A DNA stretch of 64,000 bases from Arcobacter venerupis (GCF_013201665.1 NZ_CP053840.1:620001-684000); one strand, 5' to 3'. Shown: positions 8,325 through 16,454, counted from the stretch's first letter. Numbers and translations: made by a program. Notes: a model not told the origin generated them from the letters alone.

Positions 8325-9424
8325 ATGAAAAACTAAATTTTATTCCAAATGATTTAGTCTGTTTAAAAGATTATGAACGATATGCAAAAAAGATTATGGA
8401 TTTAAACTCTTTAGCTTATGTTTGTAGTGGAGCAGGGGATGAGGTAACTTTTAGAAGAAATGAAGAGGCCTTTTCAAATATTTTTTTAGAAACAAATACC
8501 TTAGAAGATTTAAAAGGTGCAAATACAAAAATAGAACTATTTGGACAAACTTATGAAACTCCTATTTTTTTAGCTCCAGTTGCTTATCAAAAATTAGTGG
8601 ATGTAAATGGCGAAATAGCAACAGCACAAGCAGCAAATGCTATGAATACCTGTATGTGTGTTAGTTCCTTTTCCAGTTGTACTTTAGAAGATATTTCATC
8701 ATACACAAATTCTCCTCTTTGGTTTCAGCTTTATATTCAACCAGATATGAATATGAATTTAGAGCTTATAAAAAAAGCTGAAACTCTAGGATTTAAAGCT
8801 TTAGTTATTACAATAGATGCACCAATTTCAGGACTTAGAAATACTGAACAAAAAGCAGAATTTTGTTTGCCACAAGGTGTTAGTGCTATAAATATAGAAA
8901 ATTTAAATCCGACCCAAATGACAAATAATTTTGAAAATATTTTAGATATTACAAAAATACTTCCCACTTGGAAAGATATAGAATTTATAAAAAAAAATAC
9001 AAAATTGCCAGTTATTCTAAAAGGAATTACATCTGTTTCTTATGCAAAAAAAGCTATTGAATTAGAACTTGATGCGATTGTTGTATCTAATCATGCAGGA
9101 CGAACATTAGATACACTTCCTGCAAGTATTGAAATATTGCCAAAAATAGCAAAAGCAGTAAATGGGAAAATACCAATTTTATTTGATGGTGGAATAAAAA
9201 GAGGAACAGATATTATTAAAGCAATTGCAATGGGTGCTAGTGCTGTTATGATTGGACGACCAATAATGTATGGACTAGCAACTGCAGGTGCTTTAGGAGT
9301 TGCGCATACACTTAAAATTTTAAAAGAAGAACTTGAAGTCTCTATGATATTTACAGGTTGTAAAGATATTGAGCAAATAAAAGAAATTGAGTTAATTTTT
9401 AATAACAATTATCAATTACATTAA
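8309..9424 (+). CDS. FMN-dependent 2-hydroxyacid dehydrogenase/oxidase (lactate oxidase-like)
   Basis: This 371-residue TIM-barrel flavoenzyme oxidises an L-2-hydroxy acid. Visible FMN_dh signatures are WFQLYIQPD, TIDAPISGLRN, the Lys of VILKGI, the catalytic His-Arg segment SNHAGRTLDTLPAS, and the phosphate-binding loop DGGIKRGTDIIKAIAMGASAV. No membrane-binding insert is seen, so a soluble oxidase or monooxygenase is more likely than LldD. The GTG at 8309 overlaps piuC by 16 nt; a TTG at 8321 that overlaps its stop is a rival start. Its place inside a catechol-siderophore operon is unusual. Confidence 0.88.
   Translation: MGRNLNEKLNFIPNDLVCLKDYERYAKKIMDLNSLAYVCSGAGDEVTFRRNEEAFSNIFLETNTLEDLKGANTKIELFGQTYETPIFLAPVAYQKLVDVNGEIATAQAANAMNTCMCVSSFSSCTLEDISSYTNSPLWFQLYIQPDMNMNLELIKKAETLGFKALVITIDAPISGLRNTEQKAEFCLPQGVSAINIENLNPTQMTNNFENILDITKILPTWKDIEFIKKNTKLPVILKGITSVSYAKKAIELELDAIVVSNHAGRTLDTLPASIEILPKIAKAVNGKIPILFDGGIKRGTDIIKAIAMGASAVMIGRPIMYGLATAGALGVAHTLKILKEELEVSMIFTGCKDIEQIKEIELIFNNNYQLH
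9401..9417 (+). promoter_or_regulatory. Fur-type box upstream of the PiuB-like gene
   Basis: AATAACAATTATCAATT differs by a single base from the element at 4999-5015. It overlaps the last codons of the preceding gene and lies about 65 nt before the TTG start at 9481. It probably gives the PepSY gene its own iron-repressed promoter. Confidence 0.5.
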
Positions 9425-9480
9425 AAAATCGTTAAAATTAATTTGTTAATATTTCATCGAAATTAATAAGGAGCATAAAA

Positions 9481-10701
9481 TTGCATAAAAAAATATGGTT
9501 TAAAATACATTGGATTCTAGGAATTACAGCTGGAATAATTCTTCTAGTTGTTGGAATTAGCGGAGCCACTTTATCATTTGAAAAAGAGATAATTAAATTT
9601 ATAAATAAAGATACATTTGTAGTATCAGTTCCAAGTGAAGCAAAACTTTCAACAAAAGAGTTATTAGAAAAGTTTCAAACAAATTTCCCTAAAGCAAAAA
9701 TAAATAGTATTTCATTTTCAAGTGATGCAACAGCATCTACTACCATAAATATTGCAGGAGAAGGGAAAGATGCAAGAAGAGGAATAACTTATTATGTAAA
9801 TCCTTATACTGCAGAAGTTTTACCACAAATTAAAGGAAAAGATTTTTTTGCATTTATGTTGCAATTACATAGATGGCTAGCTTTTGAAGGAACTATGAGA
9901 GAAGTAGGAAAACAAATAGTTGCTATTTCAACAATTGCGTTAGTTATTCTTGCTTTAAGTGGTATAGTTGTTTATTGGGGAAGAATTAAACATTCATTTT
10001 TCAAAAGTTTTACTTTTAAATTTAAACATAAAGGCAGAGCTTTTCTTTCAACAATGCACAGTGCAGTTGGTATGTGGGTTTTACCTTTTTATCTTCTTGC
10101 TGCATTAACTGGACTTTTTTGGTCTTATGATTGGTACAACGCAGCATTATATAAAATAGCAGGAGTTGAAAAACCTCAAAGAAATATGCCTGCACAAATG
10201 AAAAATCCTCAACAAGGGGATAATTCACAAGGGCAAAGAGCACCTAGAAATAAAGATAATCAACGAGTTGATGGCGAAAAAGTTGAACAAATTCCAACTT
10301 CACAAAATATAGCTACTTTTGATGATTATCAAAAAGCAGTAGATTTATTTAATACAACTATTCAAATGAATTATTACACTGCATCGGTAAAATTTCCTCC
10401 AAAAGGAACAGTTTATAGTTTTAGTTATTTAATTGATAAATCAGACTACTTTAGGGAAGTGAATACATTAGAACTTGATATTAATTCAAATGAAGTAATA
10501 AAACATGATAAATTTGAAGATAAACCTTTAAATGAACAACTAATGAGAAGTATTTTACCTTTACACACAGGGGAATATTTTGGCCTTATTGGACAAATTG
10601 GTATGTTTTTAGCTTCAGCGCTTATGGCACTGTTTACAATAACTGGATTCATGTTATATATAAATAGACATAAAAAGAAAAGAAACAATCTAAATCATTA
10701 A
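9481..10701 (+). CDS. PepSY-associated transmembrane protein (PiuB-like)
   Basis: The predicted protein has 406 residues. It starts at a TTG seven nt after AAGGAG. Four membrane helices are visible (about 12-34, 135-162, 186-208 and 365-390). Conserved His residues lie at or near helix ends (KIHWILG, QLHRWLAFEG, MHSAVGMWVLP, LHTGEYFG). A Pro/Gln/Asn-rich low-complexity segment lies near 225-270. The layout is that of PepSY_TM proteins such as PiuB, thought to reduce ferric siderophores in the periplasm using inner-membrane electrons. It completes the receptor-hydroxylase-PepSY set. An IS fragment begins directly after its stop. Confidence 0.87.
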   Translation: MHKKIWFKIHWILGITAGIILLVVGISGATLSFEKEIIKFINKDTFVVSVPSEAKLSTKELLEKFQTNFPKAKINSISFSSDATASTTINIAGEGKDARRGITYYVNPYTAEVLPQIKGKDFFAFMLQLHRWLAFEGTMREVGKQIVAISTIALVILALSGIVVYWGRIKHSFFKSFTFKFKHKGRAFLSTMHSAVGMWVLPFYLLAALTGLFWSYDWYNAALYKIAGVEKPQRNMPAQMKNPQQGDNSQGQRAPRNKDNQRVDGEKVEQIPTSQNIATFDDYQKAVDLFNTTIQMNYYTASVKFPPKGTVYSFSYLIDKSDYFREVNTLELDINSNEVIKHDKFEDKPLNEQLMRSILPLHTGEYFGLIGQIGMFLASALMALFTITGFMLYINRHKKKRNNLNH

Positions 10702-10707
10702 AAAAGG

Positions 10708-11340
10708 GAGTGTTAGAAATTTTGTGTCAATCTGATAGAATTTATTCTAGAGGATTGAACAATGAATCAAATACTTATAACAGATGCACTTGAACAAATT
10801 AAAGCTAGTGAATTTGAACTTGATATTCCAAGAGACCGTAACGGCTCGTTTGAACCACAAATTGTAAAGAAACATCAAACTCATATCTCTGAGCAGATTG
10901 AAGAGAAAATACTTTCACTTTATGGACTTGGAAACAGTTATCAACAGATTGATGAACACATTGAAGAACTCTATGGTTTAGAGTTTTCTAAAGCTACAAT
11001 TAGCCCAATAACTGGTAATGTGATAATAGCAACAATGTCCAGTGGAGGAACAAGTGGGAACATTTAAATACTCTGAAGAGATTAGATGTATCATCTACAC
11101 CACCAATATTATTGAATCAGTTCACAGGCAGTTTAGAAAGCTTACAGCTTAGAGCGAACACTAAGTGTGAGAAAAACCAAAGGAGCTTTTCCAAATGAAA
11201 ATAGTTCGCTCAAGATTCTCTATATGGGTATTCAAAACTCTTCTAAAAAATGGACTATGCCTATTTGGAATTGGTCTTTAACAATTTCACAGTTAGCAAT
11301 ATTATTTGAGGGCAGACTGGATGAATCTTTAAACTAATGA
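10708..11340 (+). mobile_element. Remnant of an IS256-family insertion sequence
   Basis: The left end (GAGTGTT, then AATTTTGTGTCAA at 10718-10730) precedes an ATG at 10762. The first 80 or so residues of an IS256-type transposase follow (LSLYGLGNSYQQIDEHIEELYG, FSKATIS). The frame then breaks and jumps to the C-terminal part: [27 protein letters not shown], a degraded stretch with stops, then [24 protein letters not shown] and ILFEGRL ending near 11335. The central catalytic region is missing and no right end is seen here. A matching inverted end lies alone at 20681. The element is dead. Confidence 0.85.
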
Positions 11341-11415
11341 CTTAAAAAGTGATTTTTGTTGTTCAAAAAATCCTAAGGGTTTGAGAGAATCTCTAAATTC
11401 TACTTCTTGAACACT

Positions 11416-11487
11416 TTTTGGAACAAATTACATCTCTTAAAAAGGCTATTAGGCTAATAAGTGAGATTTTCTGATTTTGTTCCAAAA
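11416..11487. repeat. Inverted repeat with 12-bp arms, hairpin or MITE-like
   Basis: The stretch from about 11341 to 11575 holds no gene. Within it TTTTGGAACAAA (11416-11427) and TTTGTTCCAAAA (11476-11487) are exact inverted arms. Inner ATCTC/GAGAT and TATTAG/CTAATA pairs would extend a long stem. It could be a terminator for the minus-strand operon, a recombination site or a miniature element; nothing decides between these. Confidence 0.45.
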
Positions 11488-11575
11488 TTTAGGAGATTGT
11501 GAACTTAACGTCTCCCATTACTATTTGAATGCATAGGATATGTTGTTAGCTTCATAAGACAAGCCACAACATTAG

Positions 11576-12244
11576 CTATATAAAATCTAAAGTTAATATC
11601 AAACGCTTTTCATTGGCTATTAATCCTGGTGAACGGTGGACTAAGCCTGCATTTTCATTACCTTCCCAAAGTGTACCTTTGATTAATGCAACATCGCCAC
11701 AATCTAGTTGTTGGATATCACTTTCACTTTGGTAAAGACCAGATTCACTGTCAGGCAAGCCGTCACAACCCCATCCCAGTTTTGTTTGATCAACCAGTTC
11801 ATGCGGTAGCCATTGCGTAGCTATACCTTGATAGGTCGTCACAAGACGGCAAGGCACTTTGTCCACATGAAACTTAGGGCACATCGCTTTATCTAAAACT
11901 TTCAAACGCATACCTGCTTGTTTAAGTTCAAATAAATAACAAAACATATCCACAAGCAGAGCTATATCTTCGCTAACTTCAGTCATATTGTTATCAAAAG
12001 ATTCGCTAATACGCGAAAGCGCATCTTCTGGTGTTAAGATCATTTCCTTTTGGAATGTAGGATTCAATGCTAAAAATTCTTTTACCAAAAATTGTTTCTG
12101 ACGTCGCCAAATGGCTATATTGATCTCTTCTTTATAGATATCGCTCAAAACCGTTGGTTGTTTATCCTGAGACATATGTCGGAACATATATCCCTCTTGA
12201 CTCCATTCCCTAGCAATATTAAGATTTTTTTTATTCATCATCAT
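11576..12244 (-). CDS. DUF1826 family protein
   Basis: The protein has 222 residues. The DUF1826 pattern is clear: MCPKFHVDKVPCRLVTTYQG and TQWLPHE, later LWEGNENAGLVHRSPG and RLILTLDF at the C-terminus. Biochemical function is unknown, but family members recur beside zinc-responsive genes (COG0523 GTPases and zinc-free paralogues of zinc enzymes). It is the last gene of a four-gene minus-strand operon with a HisI-RibA fusion. Its base composition is visibly richer in G+C (about 40%) than the rest of the window, suggesting recent arrival from another lineage. Several His and Cys residues could bind metal. Confidence 0.85.
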   Translation of the reverse strand: MMMNKKNLNIAREWSQEGYMFRHMSQDKQPTVLSDIYKEEINIAIWRRQKQFLVKEFLALNPTFQKEMILTPEDALSRISESFDNNMTEVSEDIALLVDMFCYLFELKQAGMRLKVLDKAMCPKFHVDKVPCRLVTTYQGIATQWLPHELVDQTKLGWGCDGLPDSESGLYQSESDIQQLDCGDVALIKGTLWEGNENAGLVHRSPGLIANEKRLILTLDFI

Positions 12245-12262
12245 TTTTTCCTTTAATATTCA

Positions 12263-12538
12263 TTAATGTTCATGTTCGTCTTCATGTTCATCAAGCATAT
12301 TTCTAATTTTTTTATAGATATCTTTTGCATCTTTATTTGATAGTCTCTTTTCTTCAATCAGTTTTAAAACTTGATTTAATTCTTCAATAAAAGATGCAAT
12401 ATCTTTTTTTGCTTCAATAATCTCTTCTTCTTCATTTCCTTTTTCTATTTCTTCATTTAATTCATCTAAAAAAGCTTGTGATTCTGGTAGCATCACGTTA
12501 AATATTATACTTTCTAATTCTACTTTTATATTTTTCAC
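12263..12538 (-). CDS. Small acidic helical protein with His/Glu metal-binding-like tail
   Basis: This 91-residue protein is mostly charged helix with heptad-like spacing (about 15-80) and ends DEHEDEHEH. The alternating His/Glu tail resembles the metal-collecting tails of zinc and nickel chaperones. No named family was recognised. It lies 14 nt after the zinc-ribbon gene and 18 nt before DUF1826, so it is cotranscribed. A zinc-buffering or chaperone role is inferred from the tail and the neighbours only. Confidence 0.6.
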   Translation of the reverse strand: MKNIKVELESIIFNVMLPESQAFLDELNEEIEKGNEEEEIIEAKKDIASFIEELNQVLKLIEEKRLSNKDAKDIYKKIRNMLDEHEDEHEH

Positions 12539-12552
12539 TTATTTCCTTATTT

Positions 12553-12810
12553 TTAGTTGTTTTCATAGCCAAATTTAATTGATTCTTCCTCAATTTTCTT
12601 TTTAACTAGTTCATGATTCCAATAATGTCTTTTGGCAAAATTCTCAATCTCTATTTCTCTTTGTTCCAAAGTACAAAATATAAATATTCTTTTTAAAAAT
12701 GGTTGAGGAATTTGTATTGCAAGCATTTGAAAATAGTTTTCTTTACAACTTTTAGAACAAAAAGCTTTACTCATAGGGATTTTTTTTCCACAGTAAGGAC
12801 AATTTGACAT
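12553..12810 (-). CDS. Small zinc-ribbon/treble-clef protein
   Basis: The protein has 85 residues. NCPYCGKK (Cys4 and Cys7) and FCSKSCKENYF (Cys18 and Cys22) form a four-Cys zinc-binding knuckle, followed by a helical C-terminal half rich in Lys, Glu and aromatic residues. It is similar in style to short YacG-like or recombinase-associated zinc knuckles, but I cannot name a family. It sits 14 nt downstream of the HisI-RibA gene in the same operon. A zinc-binding protein in an operon probably induced by zinc shortage is notable and may mean a sensor, a buffer or simply a structural site. Confidence 0.65.
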   Translation of the reverse strand: MSNCPYCGKKIPMSKAFCSKSCKENYFQMLAIQIPQPFLKRIFIFCTLEQREIEIENFAKRHYWNHELVKKKIEEESIKFGYENN

Positions 12811-12824
12811 TATTTTTCCTTTAT

Positions 12825-13727
12825 TTAAAGTAGATGTCCTAGTTCCTCTTTTTTTGTTTTTAAATAGTTTTCATTAAACTTATTTGTTTTTGTAATTGCT
12901 GGTATTCTTTCAACTATTTCAATACCACATTTTTCAAAAAAACTGATTTTTTTAGGATTATTAGTAATTAATCTCATTTTTGTTATGCCTAAGTCTTTTA
13001 AAATATATTCAACTGCTTTATAATCTCTTTCATCTTCTTTAAAGCCTAGTTTTAAATTCGCTTCTACTGTGTTAAATCCATGGTCTTGAAGATTATAAGC
13101 ATTTACTTTATTAACTAAACCTATATTTCTTCCCTCTTGTCTATGATATATTAGTAGACCACCATCTCTAGAAATAAGTTCTAATGCTAAATCCAATTGG
13201 TTATTACAATCACATTTTAAACTTCCAATCGCATCTCCTGTTAAACATTCACTATGAACTCTTACAAGTGGTGCTTCAATATCTTTAAAGTCTTTACTCA
13301 TAATTGATAAATGTTCCTGACAACCATCTTTATAAGCTTTTATGTTAAAAACTCCATATTTTGTTGGTAAATTTGCAATTTCTGAACTAACAATTTTTTT
13401 TTGATTTTCTTTTTGTAAATATGATCTATAAAAACAAGATTTAGCGCCTGTATGACAAGCTGTATTGCCAATTTGTTCTACAATCACTAAAAGTGTATCT
13501 TCATCACAATCAACTCTTAAATCAATTAGTTTCTGAATATGACCACTCTCCTCACCCTTTTTCCAGATTCTGTTTTTACTTCTTGAGAAATAGTGAACAA
13601 TTTTGGTTTCAATAGTCAAATCAAAAGCCTCTTTGTTCATATAACCCAACATTAATATCTCATTTGTTCCATATTCTTGGGCAATAACTGGAACTAATCC
13701 ATTAGATTTTTTAAAATCAATTTCCAT
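12825..13727 (-). CDS. HisI-RibA fusion: phosphoribosyl-AMP cyclohydrolase / GTP cyclohydrolase II
   Basis: The protein has 300 residues in two complete enzyme domains. Residues 1-105 are HisI (histidine pathway): W54-K-K-G, SGHIQK, the D73-C-D-E-D77 metal motif, and zinc-ligand Cys at 74, 91 and 98 (ACHTG, SCF). Residues 120-300 are RibA (first riboflavin step): RVHSECLTGD and KCDC supply zinc Cys 161, 172 and 174; YHRQEGRNIGL binds GTP. The catalytic Tyr211, Asp232 and Arg234 equivalents are present, ending YLKTKKEELGHLL. There is no RibB domain and no HisE domain. It heads the minus-strand operon across from an extra pyrC and a queD, which suggests a set of metal-stress paralogues. Both halves look active. 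Confidence 0.9.
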   Translation of the reverse strand: MEIDFKKSNGLVPVIAQEYGTNEILMLGYMNKEAFDLTIETKIVHYFSRSKNRIWKKGEESGHIQKLIDLRVDCDEDTLLVIVEQIGNTACHTGAKSCFYRSYLQKENQKKIVSSEIANLPTKYGVFNIKAYKDGCQEHLSIMSKDFKDIEAPLVRVHSECLTGDAIGSLKCDCNNQLDLALELISRDGGLLIYHRQEGRNIGLVNKVNAYNLQDHGFNTVEANLKLGFKEDERDYKAVEYILKDLGITKMRLITNNPKKISFFEKCGIEIVERIPAITKTNKFNENYLKTKKEELGHLL

Positions 13728-13786
13728 AATTTACTCTTTTTTATTTTTATAATTTAATTGTATTTTTGAAATCTTAGCAAATAAGA

Positions 13787-13813
13787 TTTAAATGCAACTT
13801 AGTTGCATTTAAA
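13787..13813. promoter_or_regulatory. 27-bp perfect palindrome, Fur-family (candidate Zur) operator between divergent operons
   Basis: TTTAAATGCAACT and AGTTGCATTTAAA flank a single central T at 13800, with no mismatch over 13-1-13. The core TGCAACT-T-AGTTGCA has the 7-1-7 geometry of Fur-family operators. It carries a TTGCAT -35-like hexamer on each strand. Each is followed 15 bp later by a -10-like hexamer: TAAAAT at 13825-13830 on the plus strand and TAAGAT at 13776-13771 on the minus strand. One bound repressor would block both operons. Zur is proposed from the gene content, not from a known consensus in this group. Confidence 0.75.
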
Positions 13814-13856
13814 AACTCTTTAGTTAAAATGCGCCAAATTAAAAGGAAAATCTAGT

Positions 13857-14870
13857 ATGGAAAAATTTATTATAAACTCTGCATTAGATATGCATCTCCA
13901 TTTAAGAGATGATGATATGCTCAAGCTTGTAGCACCCTTAACTTCAAAAAGTTTTGCAGGTGCACTTATTATGCCAAATCTTCTTCCCCCAATTACTACA
14001 AAAGAGGCTTTGTTATCATATAAGCAAAGAATAAAAGAAGCAACAAAAGAAGATATTTTTACTCCTTATGTGACAATATTTTTTCAAGTGGAGTATTCAT
14101 ACTCATTTTTAGAAGATATAAAAGATGAAATAATTGCGGTAAAACTTTATCCTTTTGGAGTAACAACAAACAGTGAAACAGGTGTATCTTCAATGGATGT
14201 TGAAATTTTAAGACCAACACTTGAATCAATGAGTAAATTAGGTATTCCTTTATGTGTACATGGAGAAACAAAAGGTTTTGTAATGGATAGAGAAAAAGAG
14301 TTTTTACCTATTTATGAATCTTTAGCTATAAATTTTCCAAATCTTAAAATAATTATGGAGCATATTTCAACAAAAGAAGCAATTACATTACTTGATAAAT
14401 ACGATAATTTATATGCAACAGTTACTATTCATCATTTACTTTTGACCCTTGATGATGTAGCAGGTGGAATGTTAAATCCCCATAATTTTTGCAAACCAAT
14501 TGTAAAAAGATATGAAGATAGAGATGCTTTACAAGAAGTAGTATTACAAGCTCATCCTAAAATTATGTTTGGTTCAGATTCAGCTCCCCATCAAAAAGAG
14601 AATAAAGAGTGTCATCATGGAGCAGCGGGAGTATTTAATTCACCTATTGCTTTACAACTTTTAACTGAATTATTTGAAAAAAATGGAAAATTAGATAACT
14701 TAAATACTTTTGTAAGTTTAAATGCACAAAAAATTTATAATTTAAAACCTATTTCTAAGCCAATTACTCTAATTAAAAAAGATTTTATAGTTCCTGATGT
14801 TTATTCTTACAAAAACGAACAAGTAGTTCCAATGTTTGCAGGGAAAACTTTAGCTTGGAGTATAAAGTGA
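13857..14870 (+). CDS. pyrC: Dihydroorotase (probable PyrC2-type paralogue)
   Basis: This 337-residue enzyme closes N-carbamoyl-aspartate to dihydroorotate in pyrimidine synthesis. The metal-binding HLH is at residues 13-15 (DMHLHLRD) and the Lys that becomes carboxylated is at 96 (AVKLYPFG). Further ligands appear in CVHGE and MEHIST, and the catalytic Asp in GSDSAPH, so it should be active. It starts at ATG 13857 after AAAAGGAAAA. Position in a divergent cluster with HisI-RibA, QueD and DUF1826 matches the zinc-responsive pyrC2 paralogues known in other bacteria. A housekeeping copy elsewhere in the genome is predicted. It overlaps queD by 4 nt. Confidence 0.88.
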   Translation: MEKFIINSALDMHLHLRDDDMLKLVAPLTSKSFAGALIMPNLLPPITTKEALLSYKQRIKEATKEDIFTPYVTIFFQVEYSYSFLEDIKDEIIAVKLYPFGVTTNSETGVSSMDVEILRPTLESMSKLGIPLCVHGETKGFVMDREKEFLPIYESLAINFPNLKIIMEHISTKEAITLLDKYDNLYATVTIHHLLLTLDDVAGGMLNPHNFCKPIVKRYEDRDALQEVVLQAHPKIMFGSDSAPHQKENKECHHGAAGVFNSPIALQLLTELFEKNGKLDNLNTFVSLNAQKIYNLKPISKPITLIKKDFIVPDVYSYKNEQVVPMFAGKTLAWSIK

Positions 14871-15412
14871 TTATAAGAAAGAAATTTAAATTTGAAGGTG
14901 CTCATATAGTAAGAAATTGTTCAACAAAAAGGTGTAAAACATCAATTCATGGACACTCCTATGAAGTTGAAGTATTTTTTACTTCTAATAAATTAGACAA
15001 TGGCTATATGGTTTTAGATTTTGGATTAACAAAAAAACATATTAAAAATATTATAGACTCTTTTGATCATGCTTACTCTTTATGGTCACAAGAAACTGAT
15101 GAGTTTAAAAATTTTTTTAAAACAAATTCACTGCGTTGGATAGAGATGCCAGTATCTCCAAGTGCTGAAATCTATAGTTTGATGTTTTTAAAATTTATTG
15201 ACCATATTTTAAAAAATACAAGTTTTTTTAATGGTGAAGGAGATGTTAAAGTATCATCTGTTCGAGTTCATGAAACAAAAACTGGTTATGCAGAAGCCTT
15301 TAGGGATGACATGGATTCAATTGAATTAGATATAAAAAAAGTTGTTTTTTCAGATGAAGTAGTAAATGAATGGAAAAATAAAAATGAATTATTAAAAATA
15401 TTATCTATGTAA
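14867..15412 (+). CDS. queD: 6-carboxy-tetrahydropterin synthase-like protein (QueD family)
   Basis: The predicted protein has 181 residues. The GTG at 14867 is chosen: it overlaps the pyrC stop as GTGA and lies six nt after a GGAG. The upstream TTG at 14855 would place that Shine-Dalgarno inside the gene. Zinc ligands His13 (FEGAH), His28 and His30 (SIHGHSYEVEV) are present. Candidate catalytic Cys lie at 18 and 23, and VHETKTGYAEAF holds the later His/Glu. Typical QueD is about 120-140 residues, so this member carries insertions around 75-130. It serves the preQ0 (queuosine) pathway or a related pterin step, and in this setting is probably a zinc-stress QueD2. Confidence 0.85.
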   Translation: MIIRKKFKFEGAHIVRNCSTKRCKTSIHGHSYEVEVFFTSNKLDNGYMVLDFGLTKKHIKNIIDSFDHAYSLWSQETDEFKNFFKTNSLRWIEMPVSPSAEIYSLMFLKFIDHILKNTSFFNGEGDVKVSSVRVHETKTGYAEAFRDDMDSIELDIKKVVFSDEVVNEWKNKNELLKILSM

Positions 15413-15446
15413 AGATAATTTTTATTTAAAATATAAAGGAAAAATT

Positions 15447-15833
15447 GTGATAGAAAAACCAAAAGATGTATTAGAACAATGGATGCAAGCCATAAATGAT
15501 GGGAATGTTGAAAGTTTACTTAGCTTATATGATAATGATGCTGTGTTGATACCAACATTTTCAAATAGATTATTAAATACTGCAGATAAATTAAAAGATT
15601 ATTTTGAAAAACTTGGAAATCGCGAAGACCTCAGTATTGCATTACATGAAAAAACATTAATAACTCAAGAGTTAGGAAATCAAATTTATTCATTGAGTGG
15701 TATTTATAATTGGCGTTTTGCAGTGGATGGAGAATTATTAAATTTTGAAGCAAGATTTAGTTATGTAATTGACCTTTCAAGACCAAATCCAATTTTACAT
15801 CATCACTCATCTCAAATTCCTAGAATGTTATAA
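15447..15833 (+). CDS. SnoaL/NTF2-fold protein (DUF4440-like)
   Basis: The protein has 128 residues and starts at a GTG six nt after AAAGGA. LEQWMQAINDGNVESLLSLYDNDAVLIPTF is the standard opening of the NTF2-like cone fold, and the chain ends HHHSSQIPRML, as in the SgcJ/EcaC and CaMKII-association-like group. Such proteins bind small molecules or act as isomerases. No specific reaction can be given. It follows queD by 34 nt and likely ends the plus-strand operon. Its His cluster may be only a fold feature. Confidence 0.75.
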   Translation: MIEKPKDVLEQWMQAINDGNVESLLSLYDNDAVLIPTFSNRLLNTADKLKDYFEKLGNREDLSIALHEKTLITQELGNQIYSLSGIYNWRFAVDGELLNFEARFSYVIDLSRPNPILHHHSSQIPRML

Positions 15834-16010
15834 AAAATAAGAAGTAAAACTATAATTATAACTATAATTTTATGTGCGGTACTGTGCGAAAAGTATAATT
15901 TTTAAATTAATATTTATTTAACTATAACTGTACTTATAGGAAAATAACTATTACTTCACAAATCTTCTAATATATGAGATAAATAGTAAGTTCAATACAA
16001 AGGATTTATT
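15834..16010 (+). other. Leader region of the resolvase fragment; possible res-like site
   Basis: This gene-free stretch holds repeated ACTATAA units (about 15848-15867 and 15931-15940) and a pair of TGTGCG hexamers at 15873-15878 and 15883-15888, ten nt apart. Serine resolvases act at sites just upstream of their own gene, so this may be the remains of such a site. No complete palindromic crossover site was recognised. Confidence 0.3.
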
Positions 16011-16439
16011 ATGAATGTAGGTTATGCAAGAGTTTCAACTTCAAGTCAAAATCTTGAGAATCAAATTAATCAACTCAAGCGTTCAGGCTGTGAAAAGATA
16101 TTTTCAGAAAAAAGATCAGGAAAGAATGAAGTAGATCGCGAGCAATTTAAGATTATGATGGGCTTCGTAAGAGAATGTGTTGTACTTTATATTACAAAAC
16201 TAGATAGATTAGCAAGGTCTGTAATAGACCTTCATAACATTGCAAAGTTTTTACAAAATAAAGATGTAAATCTCAAAGTATTACATCAAAACATTGATAC
16301 GACATCTCCAGCCGGTAGACTGTTATTTACAATGTTAGGTGCTATTGCAGAGTTTGAACGTGATTTGATAAATGAACATGTTAGAGAAGGGATTGAAGCT
16401 GCAAAGAAAAAAGGTGTTCAGTTTGACTACTTCATTTAA
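16011..16439 (+). pseudogene. Serine recombinase (resolvase), truncated before the DNA-binding domain
   Basis: The 142 visible residues are the catalytic domain of a Tn3/Hin-type resolvase. They include GYARVSTSSQN with the nucleophile Ser near position 10, KLDRLARSV with catalytic Arg residues, and the long E-helix (TMLGAIAEFERDLINEHVREGIEAAK). The protein stops at GVQFDYFI where intact members continue GVxFGRK into a helix-turn-helix of 40-50 residues. It cannot bind a res site normally and is probably a relic of a plasmid or transposon. It lies between the zinc-type island and the Fic gene, with no identifiable transposon ends. Confidence 0.8.
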
Positions 16440-16454
16440 TCACTAGTTAAAATA

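Noticed and set aside
10762-11067. The 101-codon frame as an intact small gene
   Set aside because: It is the N-terminal piece of an IS256-type transposase joined to out-of-frame sequence; the C-terminal remains follow to about 11335.
15834-16010. Complete Tn3-type res site
   Set aside because: Short repeats are present but no full set of paired resolvase subsites can be traced.
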